A stretch of 64,000 nucleotides of DNA from Sphingobacteriales bacterium 46-32 (GCA_001898485.1 MKTY01000019.1:124001-188000), one strand, 5' to 3'. Positions 51,336 through 61,799 are shown, numbered from the stretch's first letter. A program made the numbers and translations. Notes: generated by a model not told the origin, from the letters alone.

Positions 51336-53249
51336 TTAATCCTTCCCGCTCTTCACCTTTTCTCCTTTCAGATGCTGATCCAGGAATTTTAATATTTCTC
51401 CGTAGCCTTTTATTTCATTTTCCTTTTTCACAAAACCATGGCCTTCGTCGGGGAATACAATATAGTCAACAGGAACGCCATTCTTTTTGACCGCAGCCAC
51501 GACTTCGTCGCTTTCAATTTTTAATACACGGGGATCGTTGGCGCCCTGCAGTACCATCAGTGGTTTGTTGATCTTGTCGGCATGCAGCAGCGGCGAGTAT
51601 TCTTTGAGGCGTACGGTGTCGGCTGTGTTAGGGTCGCCGATCTCTTCGTACAGCGCCTTGCGGAACGACTCCCAGTATGGAGGTATCTCACGAAGTGTAC
51701 GCAGCCAGTTAGCCACACCAAAGAGATCTACACCAGTTTTGAATTCGTTGGGATGGAAGCATAAAGCAGCGAGTGTCATATAGCCGCCATAAGATCCGCC
51801 GAGGATGCCAATTTTGGACGAGTCGATATAGGGGAGCGTGGTCAGGTATTTTTTGCCCCATACCACGTCTTTAAGATCCTTATCGCCATGGTTGCGGTTG
51901 TCCATCTTATAAAATGTTTTGCCATAACCGCTGCTGCCGCGATTGTTTACATCGAGTACGGCATAACCGTGGTTCACGAGGTACTGGATCAGTGAGAAGT
52001 AGTACTGACCAGCCTGTCCGCCAGGGCCGCCATGTACGAATACTACAGCCGGAACTTTATTTTTTTCAGAAGCCTGGTGAGGTTTGTAATAGATGGCCGG
52101 TATTTCGAGCCCGTCAAATGATTTGTAGCGTACGACCTGTGCCGATACGAGATCGTCTGCATTTATTTCGGGGTTGAGTGTATTCGTAAGCTGTTTCAGT
52201 TCTTTACTTTCAAAGTCGTAACTATAGAGATTACCCGGGGCTTTTGAACTGCCTACATAAAGAATCATTTTGCGTTCTGAGCGGGAGATGCTTACACTCA
52301 TGATGCTGCCATCGGCAATAGCAGGGAAGGACAGCTCTTTGCCGGTCTGGTGATCAAAGAGGTGCAGTTTGTTGGCGCCATCTTCATTGACATAGATGAC
52401 CCGATATTTCTCATTATAGCTGATGCTCATGCCGGTCACGTCCCATTTGTCTTCATATACTTTTTCCTTACGGCCGGTAGCTATTTCGTAGCGGGCGGCA
52501 TAGACAAACTCGCTGCCTTCATCGGTCAGGTAGTAGAGGTATTTACCATCGAGGGAAAATTGTACAGCCGAATTGGTACTTTCGGTGCTGTCGGCGTTTA
52601 CTTTTTTCTGCTGGTGGGTTTGCTGGTCGAGTACAAAAAGGTTAGATGAACTGGTGGTGATGGTCTGGCCCAGGGCGAGGTAACGTTCATCGCCGGAGAT
52701 GGCGCTCACGTCAAAACCGTTATCGTTTTTATACATAAGGAGGCCGGTCCAGCTGCTGGTATCCATTTTATATAGGTCAAAAAAGCGGGCATCGCGTTTG
52801 TTGGAACTATAAAATAAGGAGCGCCCATCGCGCGCCCAGCCATAAAAATTGGCTTTTTCGAGCGAGTCGGGCGTAAGCTCGCGCACCTGTCCATTGGCTC
52901 GTAGCAGAAACAGGTGCGTATTTTCATTACCCCCTTTGTCGGAGTTGTAGATTATATCGCGGGTGCCCGGTACAAAGCTGTTGGCAAACATGGATTCTTT
53001 GGCAGAAAAGGTGAGCTGTTCTTTTTTATCATCCAGCAGGTTGATTTTAAATACATTAAAAATGCCTGTCTCATTACTGGTAATCAGCAGTTGCTGATCA
53101 TCGGAGGTGAGGGAGCCGCCAAAAATGCTGGGGCTTTTGTAAAACTGCTCGATCGTATAGCTTTTTACTTCGCGGGGCTGATTGCTGTCCTGCTGGTTGC
53201 AGGCGGCAAGTGTCAGGGCCAGCAGGCTGGCGGCAAGGATCTTTTTCAT
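51336..53249 (-). CDS. S9 family prolyl oligopeptidase-like peptidase, lipoprotein
   Basis: A 637-residue serine peptidase. It has a lipoprotein signal (MKKILAASLLALTLAACNQQ), a beta-propeller (about 30-370) and an alpha/beta hydrolase domain with oxyanion loop HGGPGGQAGQYY near 405, the nucleophile in GILGGSYGGYMT near 488, the Asp in LQGANDPRV near 570 and the His in FPDEGHGFVKK near 602. It probably degrades peptides outside the inner membrane. Upstream sequence contains TATCTTTTTG on the minus strand as a possible -7 box. Confidence 0.93.
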   Translation of the reverse strand: MKKILAASLLALTLAACNQQDSNQPREVKSYTIEQFYKSPSIFGGSLTSDDQQLLITSNETGIFNVFKINLLDDKKEQLTFSAKESMFANSFVPGTRDIIYNSDKGGNENTHLFLLRANGQVRELTPDSLEKANFYGWARDGRSLFYSSNKRDARFFDLYKMDTSSWTGLLMYKNDNGFDVSAISGDERYLALGQTITTSSSNLFVLDQQTHQQKKVNADSTESTNSAVQFSLDGKYLYYLTDEGSEFVYAARYEIATGRKEKVYEDKWDVTGMSISYNEKYRVIYVNEDGANKLHLFDHQTGKELSFPAIADGSIMSVSISRSERKMILYVGSSKAPGNLYSYDFESKELKQLTNTLNPEINADDLVSAQVVRYKSFDGLEIPAIYYKPHQASEKNKVPAVVFVHGGPGGQAGQYYFSLIQYLVNHGYAVLDVNNRGSSGYGKTFYKMDNRNHGDKDLKDVVWGKKYLTTLPYIDSSKIGILGGSYGGYMTLAALCFHPNEFKTGVDLFGVANWLRTLREIPPYWESFRKALYEEIGDPNTADTVRLKEYSPLLHADKINKPLMVLQGANDPRVLKIESDEVVAAVKKNGVPVDYIVFPDEGHGFVKKENEIKGYGEILKFLDQHLKGEKVKSGKD

Positions 53250-53363
53250 GTGCAGAGGGGGTTAAATGGGGAATAGAGGCAAAAAGATAGGGAATTGAGG
53301 GTGGGTTGACAAAACTCTTTTGGTCAGCGGATTAAAGCCGGGTGGGATGGCGAAATCAAGGGC

Positions 53364-54954
<1,591 letters not shown>

Positions 54955-54955
<1 letters not shown>

Positions 54956-55020
54956 TTTGAAAATTTGGCGATGCGCAAAAAAGCTCATCAACGAATCATT
55001 TTCAATTCACCAATTTTCAA
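54955..55020. repeat. nnnATTTG inverted repeat between atpD and atpC
   Basis: A left piece (54955-54974, ATTTGAAAATTTGGCGATG) and a right piece (about 54998-55020, CATTTTCAATTCACCAATTTT) are imperfectly inverted. They belong to the same family as the element at 47452-47610. The stem would separate the two coding regions of one mRNA and could lower or tune atpC translation. Confidence 0.6.
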
Positions 55021-55023
55021 AGC

Positions 55024-55287
55024 ATGAATTTAGAGATACTGACACCTGAAAAGAAACTGTACAGCGGCGAAGTGTATGGCGTGCAAATGCCGGGCATCAG
55101 TGGTTCACTGGGTGTACTGGACAAACACGCTCCGCTGGTGAGTGCGCTCACAGCCGGTCGTATTAAGGTCTTAAAGGATAAGAATAATCATTTTGTATAC
55201 TTCGATATACAGGGCGGTTTTGTGGAAGTACTGAACAACCGCGTTACCATCCTGGCCGAAGGCGCGAAGTCCGTTGAAAACGACTGA
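55024..55287 (+). CDS. atpC: F1 ATP synthase subunit epsilon
   Basis: An 87-residue form with the N-terminal beta-sandwich (MNLEILTPEKKLYSGEVYGV, MPGISGSLGVLDKHAPLVSA) and no C-terminal helical domain, so the inhibitory helical hairpin of longer epsilon subunits is absent. Short epsilon proteins of this length are usual in Bacteroidota. It is co-transcribed with atpD and ends close to a strong terminator. Confidence 0.95.
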   Translation: MNLEILTPEKKLYSGEVYGVQMPGISGSLGVLDKHAPLVSALTAGRIKVLKDKNNHFVYFDIQGGFVEVLNNRVTILAEGAKSVEND

Positions 55288-55380
55288 TATCCGGAAAAGA
55301 GTCCCTCCGTCAAACGAAGGCTTGATGTAAACTAACCCAGGGAACTCTAACAGACTGGCGAAAAACCAGCCTATCCGGAT
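55288..55380 (+). ncRNA. Candidate structured RNA in the atpDC 3' region
   Basis: About 93 nt between atpC and its terminator form a possible branched fold: outer stem ATCCGG (55289-55294) with CCGGAT (55375-55380), inner stem AGAGTCCCT (55298-55306) with AGGG-A-ACTCT (55339-55348, one bulge), and a hairpin CTGG (55355-55358) with CCAG (55366-55369). I do not recognise a known class. It may be a 3' UTR structure or a processed small RNA. Confidence 0.35.
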
Positions 55381-55397
55381 TGTGAAAACTGTTATGC

Positions 55398-55432
55398 AGC
55401 CCTCCTGATTTGTTCAGGGGGGCTTTCTTTTT
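55398..55432 (+). terminator. Intrinsic terminator of the atpDC operon
   Basis: AGCCCTCCTGA (55398-55408) pairs with TCAGGGGGGCT (55414-55424) including one G-U pair, loop of five bases, followed by the T-rich tail TTCTTTTT (55425-55432). Confidence 0.9.
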
Positions 55433-55520
55433 CCTTCATCCGCCTTCGGCGGATGAAGGAAAAAGGTATAAAGGGTTTAAAAGTTTAAAGGGTAAAAGGC
55501 AGAAGGAAAAAGGTTGAGGG
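55427..55520. repeat. 18-bp hairpin plus TATAAAGG/TTTAAAGG array, copy B5
   Basis: CTTTTTCCTTCATCCGCC (55427-55444) and its exact complement (55448-55465) enclose a three-base loop; the left arm overlaps the T-tail of the atpDC terminator. It is followed by TATAAAGGG, TTTAAAAG, TTTAAAGGG and AGAAGGAAAAAGG units to about 55520. Confidence 0.7.
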
Positions 55521-55583
55521 CTAAAGAGGGGGTTGCGAACATTCGGGCACTGTGTTTGTATAAAATATATAAACTACGGTGCC

Positions 55584-56204
55584 ATGAAAAGACTAGTATA
55601 TGCCCTGTTGGGGATGGCCCTGCTAAGCAGTTGTTCCAAAGATGCCGTCCGCAACCTCGACCCCGATGAAACCAATCTTTATATCACCAATAAAGACGAG
55701 GCGGTCAGTTTTGCCAGTTACCACACATTTGCCCTTTCCGATTCAGCTGTTGTTATCCGCAACAATGAACTTGTGGAGAAAGTGCGGACAGATTTCGACG
55801 CCGCGTTCATTGATGCACTGGCTGCACAAATGACCGCACGTGGTTATACCCGTGTAAGCCACGACAATAACCCCGACCTGGGTCTTACTGTCAATCGCAT
55901 TTATAATGATTACTCAGGGGTGATCGATTATTATGATTACTGGAACTATTATGGTGGTTACTGGGATCCCTATTACTGGGGGTATCCCGGCTACAGCTAT
56001 TATCCCGGATTTTTCGGCATCTATACTATAACAGATGGCGGGGTAATGGTAGATATGATTGATATTAAAAATGCCAGCACCAGCAGCCAGCTTAAACTGA
56101 TCTGGAATGGTCTGGTGCGTGGCTCAGGTACATTTGGTGTAAATCGTGCCGCAGGTCATGTCAATGCCCTCTTTGCCCAATCACCCTATATTACCACTCC
56201 TTAA
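55584..56204 (+). CDS. DUF4136 lipoprotein
   Basis: A 206-residue lipoprotein from the ATG at 55584 (MKRLVYALLGMALLSSCSKD, lipobox LSSC); the open frame further upstream is not needed. The mature part matches DUF4136: YHTFALSDSAVVIRNNELVE near residue 45, MTARGYTRVSHDNNPDLGLT near 90 and GTFGVNRAAGHVNALFAQSP at the end. A Tyr/Gly/Asp-rich loop (YYDYWNYYGGYWDPYYWGYP) is prominent. Function is unknown. It is followed 11 bp later by a barrel protein gene. Confidence 0.85.
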   Translation: MKRLVYALLGMALLSSCSKDAVRNLDPDETNLYITNKDEAVSFASYHTFALSDSAVVIRNNELVEKVRTDFDAAFIDALAAQMTARGYTRVSHDNNPDLGLTVNRIYNDYSGVIDYYDYWNYYGGYWDPYYWGYPGYSYYPGFFGIYTITDGGVMVDMIDIKNASTSSQLKLIWNGLVRGSGTFGVNRAAGHVNALFAQSPYITTP

Positions 56205-56215
56205 ACTGAATAACT

Positions 56216-56827
56216 ATGAAAAAGAATCTGTTTTTAGTGATAGCGTTATTTCTGGTTGCAGGATTACAGGCCCAGCAGGGTGAGTTGAAAATGCAGATAA
56301 ATATCAGTGGCGCTATTCCCGGTTCATCATTAAAAGATCTTACCAATAACGCCAGTCTGCGTGGTGGCGAAATGGGATTATTATATGGTGTAAGCGACAA
56401 ATTATCTGTTGGCCTGCAGGTCGCCTACCAGGATTTTTATGAAAAATTTCCCCGTGCTATTTACAAACTCGATGATGGCAGTGATATATCGGCTGTACTT
56501 ACAAATAGTGTACAGGTAATACCTATACTGGCAACAGTTAGGTATGAGTTTACTCCCGAAGCACGTTTACGCCCTTATGTGGCCGCAGGCCTTGGTGGTG
56601 GATTGTCGTTTTACAAACAATATCTGGGAGAGTATCCCAGCTCTGCCAACAAGTTTGGCTTTGCTGCACGTCCTGAAGCAGGTGTGTATTTGCCTTTCAA
56701 ACCACAATCACCGAGCGGTCTTCAGCTGGGTGTTTATTACAATTATATGTCGTATAACAAGTATGGAATAAAAGACCTGAGTTATATGGGAGCGAAGCTG
56801 GGAGTGGTGTTTCCGCTGCGGGACTAA
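56216..56827 (+). CDS. Outer membrane beta-barrel protein
   Basis: A 203-residue protein with signal peptide MKKNLFLVIALFLVAGLQAQ and eight amphipathic strands (MGLLYGVSDKLSVGLQVAYQ, ILATVRYEFTPEARLRPYVA, LQLGVYYNYMSYNKYG). It resembles small OmpW/OmpA-like barrels. It is encoded 11 bp after the DUF4136 lipoprotein gene, so the two form an operon and may be partners in the outer membrane. Confidence 0.75.
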   Translation: MKKNLFLVIALFLVAGLQAQQGELKMQINISGAIPGSSLKDLTNNASLRGGEMGLLYGVSDKLSVGLQVAYQDFYEKFPRAIYKLDDGSDISAVLTNSVQVIPILATVRYEFTPEARLRPYVAAGLGGGLSFYKQYLGEYPSSANKFGFAARPEAGVYLPFKPQSPSGLQLGVYYNYMSYNKYGIKDLSYMGAKLGVVFPLRD

Positions 56828-56834
56828 GTTGGAG

Positions 56835-57020
56835 AATATGCTAATGTGCTGATATGCTAATGAATATTATATTGAACGTTTCCTATTATTCATAGAGCCA
56901 TTATTAATAAGGCATTAAAAACTACCGGCGACGCCGGCAGTGTTCATTCATTTACTAACAGGTCAATGCTTCAGACAGTAACATCCATCAGCACACTAGC
57001 AAATCAGCACATTAGCATAT
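56835..57020. repeat. Octamer inverted-repeat element, copy A6
   Basis: Left arm 56835-56862 (ATGCTAAT, GTGCTGAT, ATGCTAATG) and right arm 56986-57020 (ATCAGCAC, ACTAGCAA, ATCAGCAC, ATTAGCAT units) are inverted. The 123-bp centre contains a palindrome CCGGCGACGCCGG (about 56925-56937). It separates two convergent genes. Confidence 0.75.
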
Positions 57021-57027
57021 CGATTGA

Positions 57028-57759
57028 TCATCCTCCGCTCGACTGTTTCTTCTTCAATTGCTCATCCGCATATCCAAATACTTTCTTCATCAGGTCTGTT
57101 TTACGGAATTCGAGTTTGGTGCGGATCTTTTCTTCTTCCTGGGCTACTTCATTGAACATACCGTCGATAGCGCGGGCGGCAATAAAGTCGGTCAGGCTGC
57201 TCTCAAGTGGTTTATTGATAAAGGGGATCTTATTGTAAGCATTCGCAATGTTGGCCCATTCTTTATTGGCACCATTCAGGTTGGCCGTACTGTCTACAAT
57301 GGGGCGGAAAGCTGTCATTAGCTCGGGCGACATCGCTGTTTTGAAATATTCTGTAGCCGCATGTGTGTTGTCGGTGATGAGCAGGCCCGTTACATCACGG
57401 AGATTCATCTGCTTTACCGAATTAAGGAAAATGGGTTTGGCAGCTTTTACCGAAGCAGTCATGGCATTGGTGAATTTTGCTGTGACCTGGTTGAGCAGGC
57501 TGCTCATGCCAATATCTTTCAGTGTTTTTTCAATTTTAGCCGCATCCCCGGGCAGAGCAAAACGAAGCAGGGGATTGCCATTGCTGGGGTTGGCAAAGGC
57601 GTCAAAACCTGTGTATAGTCCCTGGGTCAGGGCTTCGCGTAAGCCACCAGCCATTTCAAATTCGGAAGGGGCGATGGCAGAAGCGATTTTCTGAAGAGTA
57701 TCACAGGAGCTGAGCATCATAGTACCGCTGAGGCAGAGGCCAAGTAGAAGACGTTTCAT
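57028..57759 (-). CDS. DUF4197 lipoprotein
   Basis: A 243-residue lipoprotein (LSGTMMLSSCDTLQK signal). The DUF4197 pattern is clear: GLREALTQGLYTGFDAFANP near residue 39, LRFALPGDAAKIEKTLKDIG near 65, GLLITDNTHAATEYFKTAMS near 125 and KPLESSLTDFIAARAIDGMF near 185. Function is unknown. Neighbouring genes do not suggest one. Confidence 0.88.
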   Translation of the reverse strand: MKRLLLGLCLSGTMMLSSCDTLQKIASAIAPSEFEMAGGLREALTQGLYTGFDAFANPSNGNPLLRFALPGDAAKIEKTLKDIGMSSLLNQVTAKFTNAMTASVKAAKPIFLNSVKQMNLRDVTGLLITDNTHAATEYFKTAMSPELMTAFRPIVDSTANLNGANKEWANIANAYNKIPFINKPLESSLTDFIAARAIDGMFNEVAQEEEKIRTKLEFRKTDLMKKVFGYADEQLKKKQSSGG

Positions 57760-57825
57760 AGTCAGTAATGATTATTTTTTTAACAGGATGCGAAAGGAGT
57801 CGTTGAGGTTGCGTACAGTCACAGA

Positions 57826-58377
57826 TCAATTTAGCTGCGGATCGATCGGATAATGGATCATCATTTCATATTCACCGCCCAGTTGCCTTAGAGCGTCTTT
57901 CCAGATATCACCCGGCTGTGCATGAAAGACCAGCTGGCGATTGGCATTTACGGTAAGCCATGTTTTTTCCTGCATTTCCGATTGCAACTGGCCGGCATCC
58001 CAGCCTGAATAACCTATATAAAAGCGGATCCGGTTCAGGTCAATCCGACCGCTCTTGATCATTTCCACGGCTTTTTCAAAAGAGCCACCCCAGTATACGC
58101 CTTTCATGATCTCCTGCCCGCCCGGAATATCGTCAGGATACTGGTGCAGAAAATGGATGGTATCCAGCTGTACAGGTCCGCCATAATAGACCGGAATGGA
58201 ATAGCCGGCAGCATCGGGGATGAGCTCGTCCAGCGTACTTTCATACGGACGGTTGATCACAAAACCAAAACTGCCCTCATCATTGCTTTCGCAAAGAAAT
58301 ACGACTGTACGAAGAAAATTGGGGTCCTTTAAAAAAGGATCCGCAATCAGTAATATGCCGGGGCCAGGGTCAATCAT
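57826..58377 (-). CDS. YqgE/AlgH family protein
   Basis: A 183-residue protein with the family start GILLIADPFLKDPNFLRTVV near residue 8, FGFVINRPYESTLDELI near 37, the conserved VYYGGPVQLDTIHFLHQYP near 64 and YIGYSGWDAGQLQSEMQEKTW near 122. E. coli YqgE and Pseudomonas AlgH are members; AlgH affects alginate but the biochemical role is not clear. Standard length. Confidence 0.9.
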   Translation of the reverse strand: MIDPGPGILLIADPFLKDPNFLRTVVFLCESNDEGSFGFVINRPYESTLDELIPDAAGYSIPVYYGGPVQLDTIHFLHQYPDDIPGGQEIMKGVYWGGSFEKAVEMIKSGRIDLNRIRFYIGYSGWDAGQLQSEMQEKTWLTVNANRQLVFHAQPGDIWKDALRQLGGEYEMMIHYPIDPQLN

Positions 58378-58515
58378 GCTTCAATTTAAGGCATAAAATT
58401 ATTGTCTTTGCATTATACACCGAAAAAATAAGCTGCCTGCCACCCTGATGGTCTAAAGGCAAGTTAAAAATTGCATAGTAATGCTACTGATGCATCCAGT
58501 GCAGGTATCTTAAAC

Positions 58516-58523
58516 TATTTTTG
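58516..58523 (+). promoter_or_regulatory. -7 box TATTTTTG upstream of the histidine kinase
   Basis: TATTTTTG matches TAnnTTTG. No TTTG is seen at the normal -33 distance. It would give a leader of about 55 nt to the GTG start at 58584. Confidence 0.35.
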
Positions 58524-58583
58524 CCCGATGGCTCCGGTATAGAAAAAGCTATTATCTTTCCGTCAACTAATCCATTTGGCCAG

Positions 58584-59930
58584 GTGAAAAGAACGTTTAC
58601 AGTCATTACCATCCTGATTACCATTTCTCTGATCGGTATCATCCTGATTCAGCTTTCGTGGCTGCAGAATATGATATTGCTTACGCAGGAGCAGATCAAG
58701 GAAAAAGTGCAGCAGGCAATAGTAAAGGTGGGCGATGACCTGATGCAATATAAAGGCAACTACACTACCGCTACCCATAAGCTCAACAACAGTATTCTTC
58801 CGGAAGATTTTTCGCTGGAGTTTACCCGCCCCACCACACTGGGCCGCCGGTTTTCGGCCGCTGAGCTGTATGAAAAAATTAAAAGCGCTTTTCGTGCCGT
58901 AGACCTCGATAAGGTCGAGTTTGAGTTTGCACTTACTACCATCAACCCCCGTACCCGGATGTGGGACGTGATAGAGCGCCAGTCGCAGGGGTTCCTGGAA
59001 GCCGTAGAAGACTCTGTCAATAATTTTTACCGGGGATATCAGTTACCCGCACCAACCGGATCAGCTACCGAAAACCTGGCCCCTGATGAATCTATTTTCA
59101 TAGTAGCCAAGAATGTGAAGAAGACGGCTATCAAGTCGCTGCGCTGGCGTATTGCTATCGCACTGCTTTTCTCTATTATAATCGTGGTGGCTTTTTACCT
59201 GACTGTTCGCACCATGCTGCGGCAGAAAAAGCTGGGTGAGATCAAGAACGATTTTATCAACAACATGACGCATGAGTTTAAAACGCCTATTGCCACCATA
59301 TCGCTGGCAGTAGATGCCATGCGCAACGAGAAAGTATTGCAGGACCGGCAAAAGATCAATTATTTTAGTTCTATCATTAAAGAAGAAAACCAGCGGATGA
59401 ACCGCCAGGTAGAAACTATCCTGAAGGCTTCACAACTGGAGAGGCAGGAGGTGAATCTAAATCTTGAGCCACTGCATGTACACGATATTATCTCTGCTGT
59501 GGTGGATACTTTTCAGCTGCAGCTGCAGGAAAAGAATGGTGAAGCGGAAGTTTCACTCGGAGCAACCAATGACCTCATTTCGGCAGATGAAGTGCATTTC
59601 TCCAACCTCGTAAATAACCTTATCGATAACGCGGTTAAATATTCAAAAGACAATGTGCCGCTGAATATCCGCATCTCTACCGAGTCTACCAGCAAATCGT
59701 TTATTATGCGGGTACAGGATAATGGTATCGGTATGAGCAAGGAAACGGTTAAAAGGGTGTTTGAACGCTTCTATCGCGCACATACGGGCAACCTGCACAA
59801 TGTAAAAGGATTTGGGCTCGGACTCAGTTATGTAAAAACCATGGTGCAGGCGCATGGTGGCGAAATACATGTAGACAGTACACTCGGTAAAGGCAGTGTG
59901 TTTACGGTGGAGTTTCCGTTGAAGAAGTAG
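58584..59930 (+). CDS. Membrane sensor histidine kinase (orphan)
   Basis: A 448-residue kinase from GTG 58584; an earlier TTG (58521) falls inside a TATTTTTG -7 box. It has two membrane helices (about 4-24 and 189-210) around a 160-residue periplasmic domain of unknown ligand, then a dimerisation domain with phospho-acceptor His230 (NNMTHEFKTPIATIS), and an ATPase domain with N-box NLVNNLIDNAVKYS, G1 DNGIGMS and G2 GFGLGLSYVK. No response regulator is adjacent, so the partner must lie elsewhere. Confidence 0.88.
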   Translation: MKRTFTVITILITISLIGIILIQLSWLQNMILLTQEQIKEKVQQAIVKVGDDLMQYKGNYTTATHKLNNSILPEDFSLEFTRPTTLGRRFSAAELYEKIKSAFRAVDLDKVEFEFALTTINPRTRMWDVIERQSQGFLEAVEDSVNNFYRGYQLPAPTGSATENLAPDESIFIVAKNVKKTAIKSLRWRIAIALLFSIIIVVAFYLTVRTMLRQKKLGEIKNDFINNMTHEFKTPIATISLAVDAMRNEKVLQDRQKINYFSSIIKEENQRMNRQVETILKASQLERQEVNLNLEPLHVHDIISAVVDTFQLQLQEKNGEAEVSLGATNDLISADEVHFSNLVNNLIDNAVKYSKDNVPLNIRISTESTSKSFIMRVQDNGIGMSKETVKRVFERFYRAHTGNLHNVKGFGLGLSYVKTMVQAHGGEIHVDSTLGKGSVFTVEFPLKK

Positions 59931-59937
59931 AACAACA

Positions 59938-60027
59938 GGTATAAAGAGTATAAAGGGTTTAAAGGGTTTAAAGTGATCTTAAAATCACACCCTTTATACT
60001 CTTTATACCCTTTAAACCCTTTATACC
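59938..60027. repeat. TATAAAGG/TTTAAAGG inverted repeat, copy B6
   Basis: Left arm 59938-59973 (GTATAAAGA, GTATAAAGG, GTTTAAAGG units) and right arm 59987-60027 (the inverse) with an inner GTGAT/ATCAC stem form one long stem of about 40 bp. It lies between the convergent histidine kinase and queA genes and could act as a bidirectional terminator. Confidence 0.8.
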
Positions 60028-60066
60028 AATTAAACAGGGTAAACAGAATATTTCATCTGAGGGGCA

Positions 60067-61287
60067 TCAACTCACCCAAATCAAACACCCGTCTCCATAG
60101 CTTAGAAACCGGAAATCTTTTTCCAGGGCATAATTATACAGATCGCGCCATCCATTTCCTGCGAGTGCAGCTACCAGCAACAGGAGTGTTGATTGTGGCT
60201 GATGAAAATTGGTGATCAGTGCACTGATCACACGCGGTTTATACCCCGGAGCTATCAGTATACGGGTTTTGGTAATAAGCCGGTCTGTTTCTTTTTGCTG
60301 CATCCACTCCAGTAATGCTGTTAATGCTTCTTCTGTACTGAGTCCGGGTTCTGCACGGTCATATACTTCCCATTGCGTGAGTCCATTCTCTGGCGATAAC
60401 TGGTGTAGTTTCCAGTTTACGCCCAGCCAGTAAAGCGATTCCAGTGTGCGTAGTGAAGTGGTGCCCACAGCTACAACGGGATCTTCTTTTTTATTGATTA
60501 GTTGTTGTAAAAGCTGACGGTTAACGTCTATGAACTCGGCATGCATTTCATGATCGGCCATTTGAGCCGCTTTCACCGGTTGAAAGGTGCCGGCACCTAC
60601 ATGCAGTGTCAGGTAAGCGCATTCAATTTCTTTTTTTCGCAGTTGCTGAAATACGTTTGGTGTAAAATGCAGGCCGGCGGTGGGTGCAGCAACTGAACCT
60701 TCCTGCCGTGCATATACGGTTTGATAGCGCTCTGCATCGGTTGCTTCGGGTTTACGTTTAATATAGGGGGGTAATGGTATGGCACCAGCCTGATGCAGCA
60801 GTTCTGCAAAACTGAGATGTGCGGGTGTCCAGCTAAGGCCGATTAAAAAGTAGCCCGGTTTTTTATCGAGGTAAACCGCTTCGAGTGTGCCGCCTGCAGA
60901 TCCGTTCAGGCTGCGCTGAAGTACCTGTCCCGGTTTCCATTTCGAAGCTCCCCCTACCATACATTTCCATACAACCCGTTGCGTTTGCTGCATGGCACTG
61001 TTAATGTCACGGTATTGATCGCCGGGTTCGAGACAGAAAATTTCGATTAGTCCACCAGTCGCTTTTTGAAAAAGAAGGCGGGCTTCAATGACGCGGGTGT
61101 CATTGAATACCAGCAATGAGTTTGCCGGAAGATGTGCAGCGATATTGCGGTACTGATCCTCTCCGGTAATACCATTTCTGTAAATCAGGAGCCGTGAGGC
61201 ATCGCGCTGCTCCAGTGGAAAATGTGCAATCCGGTGAGCAGGGAGATCGTAGGTGAAATCGGCAATAGAAAGTTTACGGGGATGCAT
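60067..61287 (-). CDS. queA: tRNA preQ1 ribosyltransferase-isomerase QueA
   Basis: Adds the cyclopentenediol-forming ribosyl unit from S-adenosylmethionine to 7-aminomethyl-7-deazaguanine in tRNA on the way to queuosine. The 406-residue protein starts MHPRKLSIADFTYDLPAHRI and has the motifs VAAPTAGLHFTPNV near residue 197, GAGTFQPVKAAQMADHEMHA near 231 and ALITNFHQPQSTLLLLVAAL near 357. Queuosine genes are not adjacent. A TATCTTTG -7 box lies 35 bp upstream of the start. Confidence 0.95.
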   Translation of the reverse strand: MHPRKLSIADFTYDLPAHRIAHFPLEQRDASRLLIYRNGITGEDQYRNIAAHLPANSLLVFNDTRVIEARLLFQKATGGLIEIFCLEPGDQYRDINSAMQQTQRVVWKCMVGGASKWKPGQVLQRSLNGSAGGTLEAVYLDKKPGYFLIGLSWTPAHLSFAELLHQAGAIPLPPYIKRKPEATDAERYQTVYARQEGSVAAPTAGLHFTPNVFQQLRKKEIECAYLTLHVGAGTFQPVKAAQMADHEMHAEFIDVNRQLLQQLINKKEDPVVAVGTTSLRTLESLYWLGVNWKLHQLSPENGLTQWEVYDRAEPGLSTEEALTALLEWMQQKETDRLITKTRILIAPGYKPRVISALITNFHQPQSTLLLLVAALAGNGWRDLYNYALEKDFRFLSYGDGCLIWVS

Positions 61288-61321
61288 AGCGGGCGACTAA
61301 CTGTCGTCATTTGTTGAGCCG

Positions 61322-61329
61322 CAAAGATA
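61322..61329 (-). promoter_or_regulatory. queA -7 box TATCTTTG
   Basis: On the minus strand TATCTTTG (complement of 61322-61329) matches TAnnTTTG perfectly and touches the end of the upstream DUF3052 gene. It gives a leader of about 28 nt. No TTTG is visible at the usual -33 distance. Confidence 0.45.
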
Positions 61330-61755
61330 CTAACGGTTAGCCAGTCTGCGCACGAGTTTGAGCCCACTCCACAGCTCATTCACTGCACACACTTTTGTGT
61401 CAACAAGACCCATCGGCAGGGCGAGCTCACGAATAATATCTTCCGTGATATCGGTTGGCATACGGGCTGCTTTTTTATACCACGATATCCAGAGTACCAG
61501 TTTGGGATTTCTGTCAAAGACCGGCTGAAGATGAAACAGGAATTTTTTCAGCTCGACTTTTTTCTCAACAAAAATATGAACCACATCTGGCAGTGAGTGT
61601 GTGGTACAGGCAGTGGGTGGACCATCGGGCTGCAGCCAGTCCATATAACCGGCAGGTGCATGGAAGAGCAGCAGTCGCGTTTCTTTGGTCAGGCCCAGTT
61701 TGCGGGCCAGCGGAGTGCCTGAATAGCCAGCCATTTTTCTGTAAATATCGGCCAT
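61330..61755 (-). CDS. DUF3052 family protein
   Basis: A 141-residue protein from the ATG at 61755 (MADIYRKMAGYSGTPLARKL); a GTG seven codons upstream is rejected because it lengthens the conserved start. The family pattern includes GYSGTPLARKLGLT, KLVLWISWYKKAARMPTDIT near residue 85 and ALPMGLVDTKVCAVNELWSG near 112. Function is unknown. It precedes queA on the same strand, with queA having its own promoter box. Confidence 0.8.
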   Translation of the reverse strand: MADIYRKMAGYSGTPLARKLGLTKETRLLLFHAPAGYMDWLQPDGPPTACTTHSLPDVVHIFVEKKVELKKFLFHLQPVFDRNPKLVLWISWYKKAARMPTDITEDIIRELALPMGLVDTKVCAVNELWSGLKLVRRLANR

Positions 61756-61799
61756 TTTGATTGCCTGTTGGGACACTGGTTACAAACCGCGACCCGGAG

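Noticed and set aside
55288-55380. Known riboswitch classes (SAM, TPP, cobalamin, glycine, ZTP, preQ1) for the segment after atpC
   Set aside because: The conserved core sequences of these classes as I know them are absent, and the segment lies downstream of a gene rather than upstream.
58521-58583. TTG start for the histidine kinase
   Set aside because: The TTG is part of the -7 box TATTTTTG; the GTG at 58584 gives a family-typical N-terminus.
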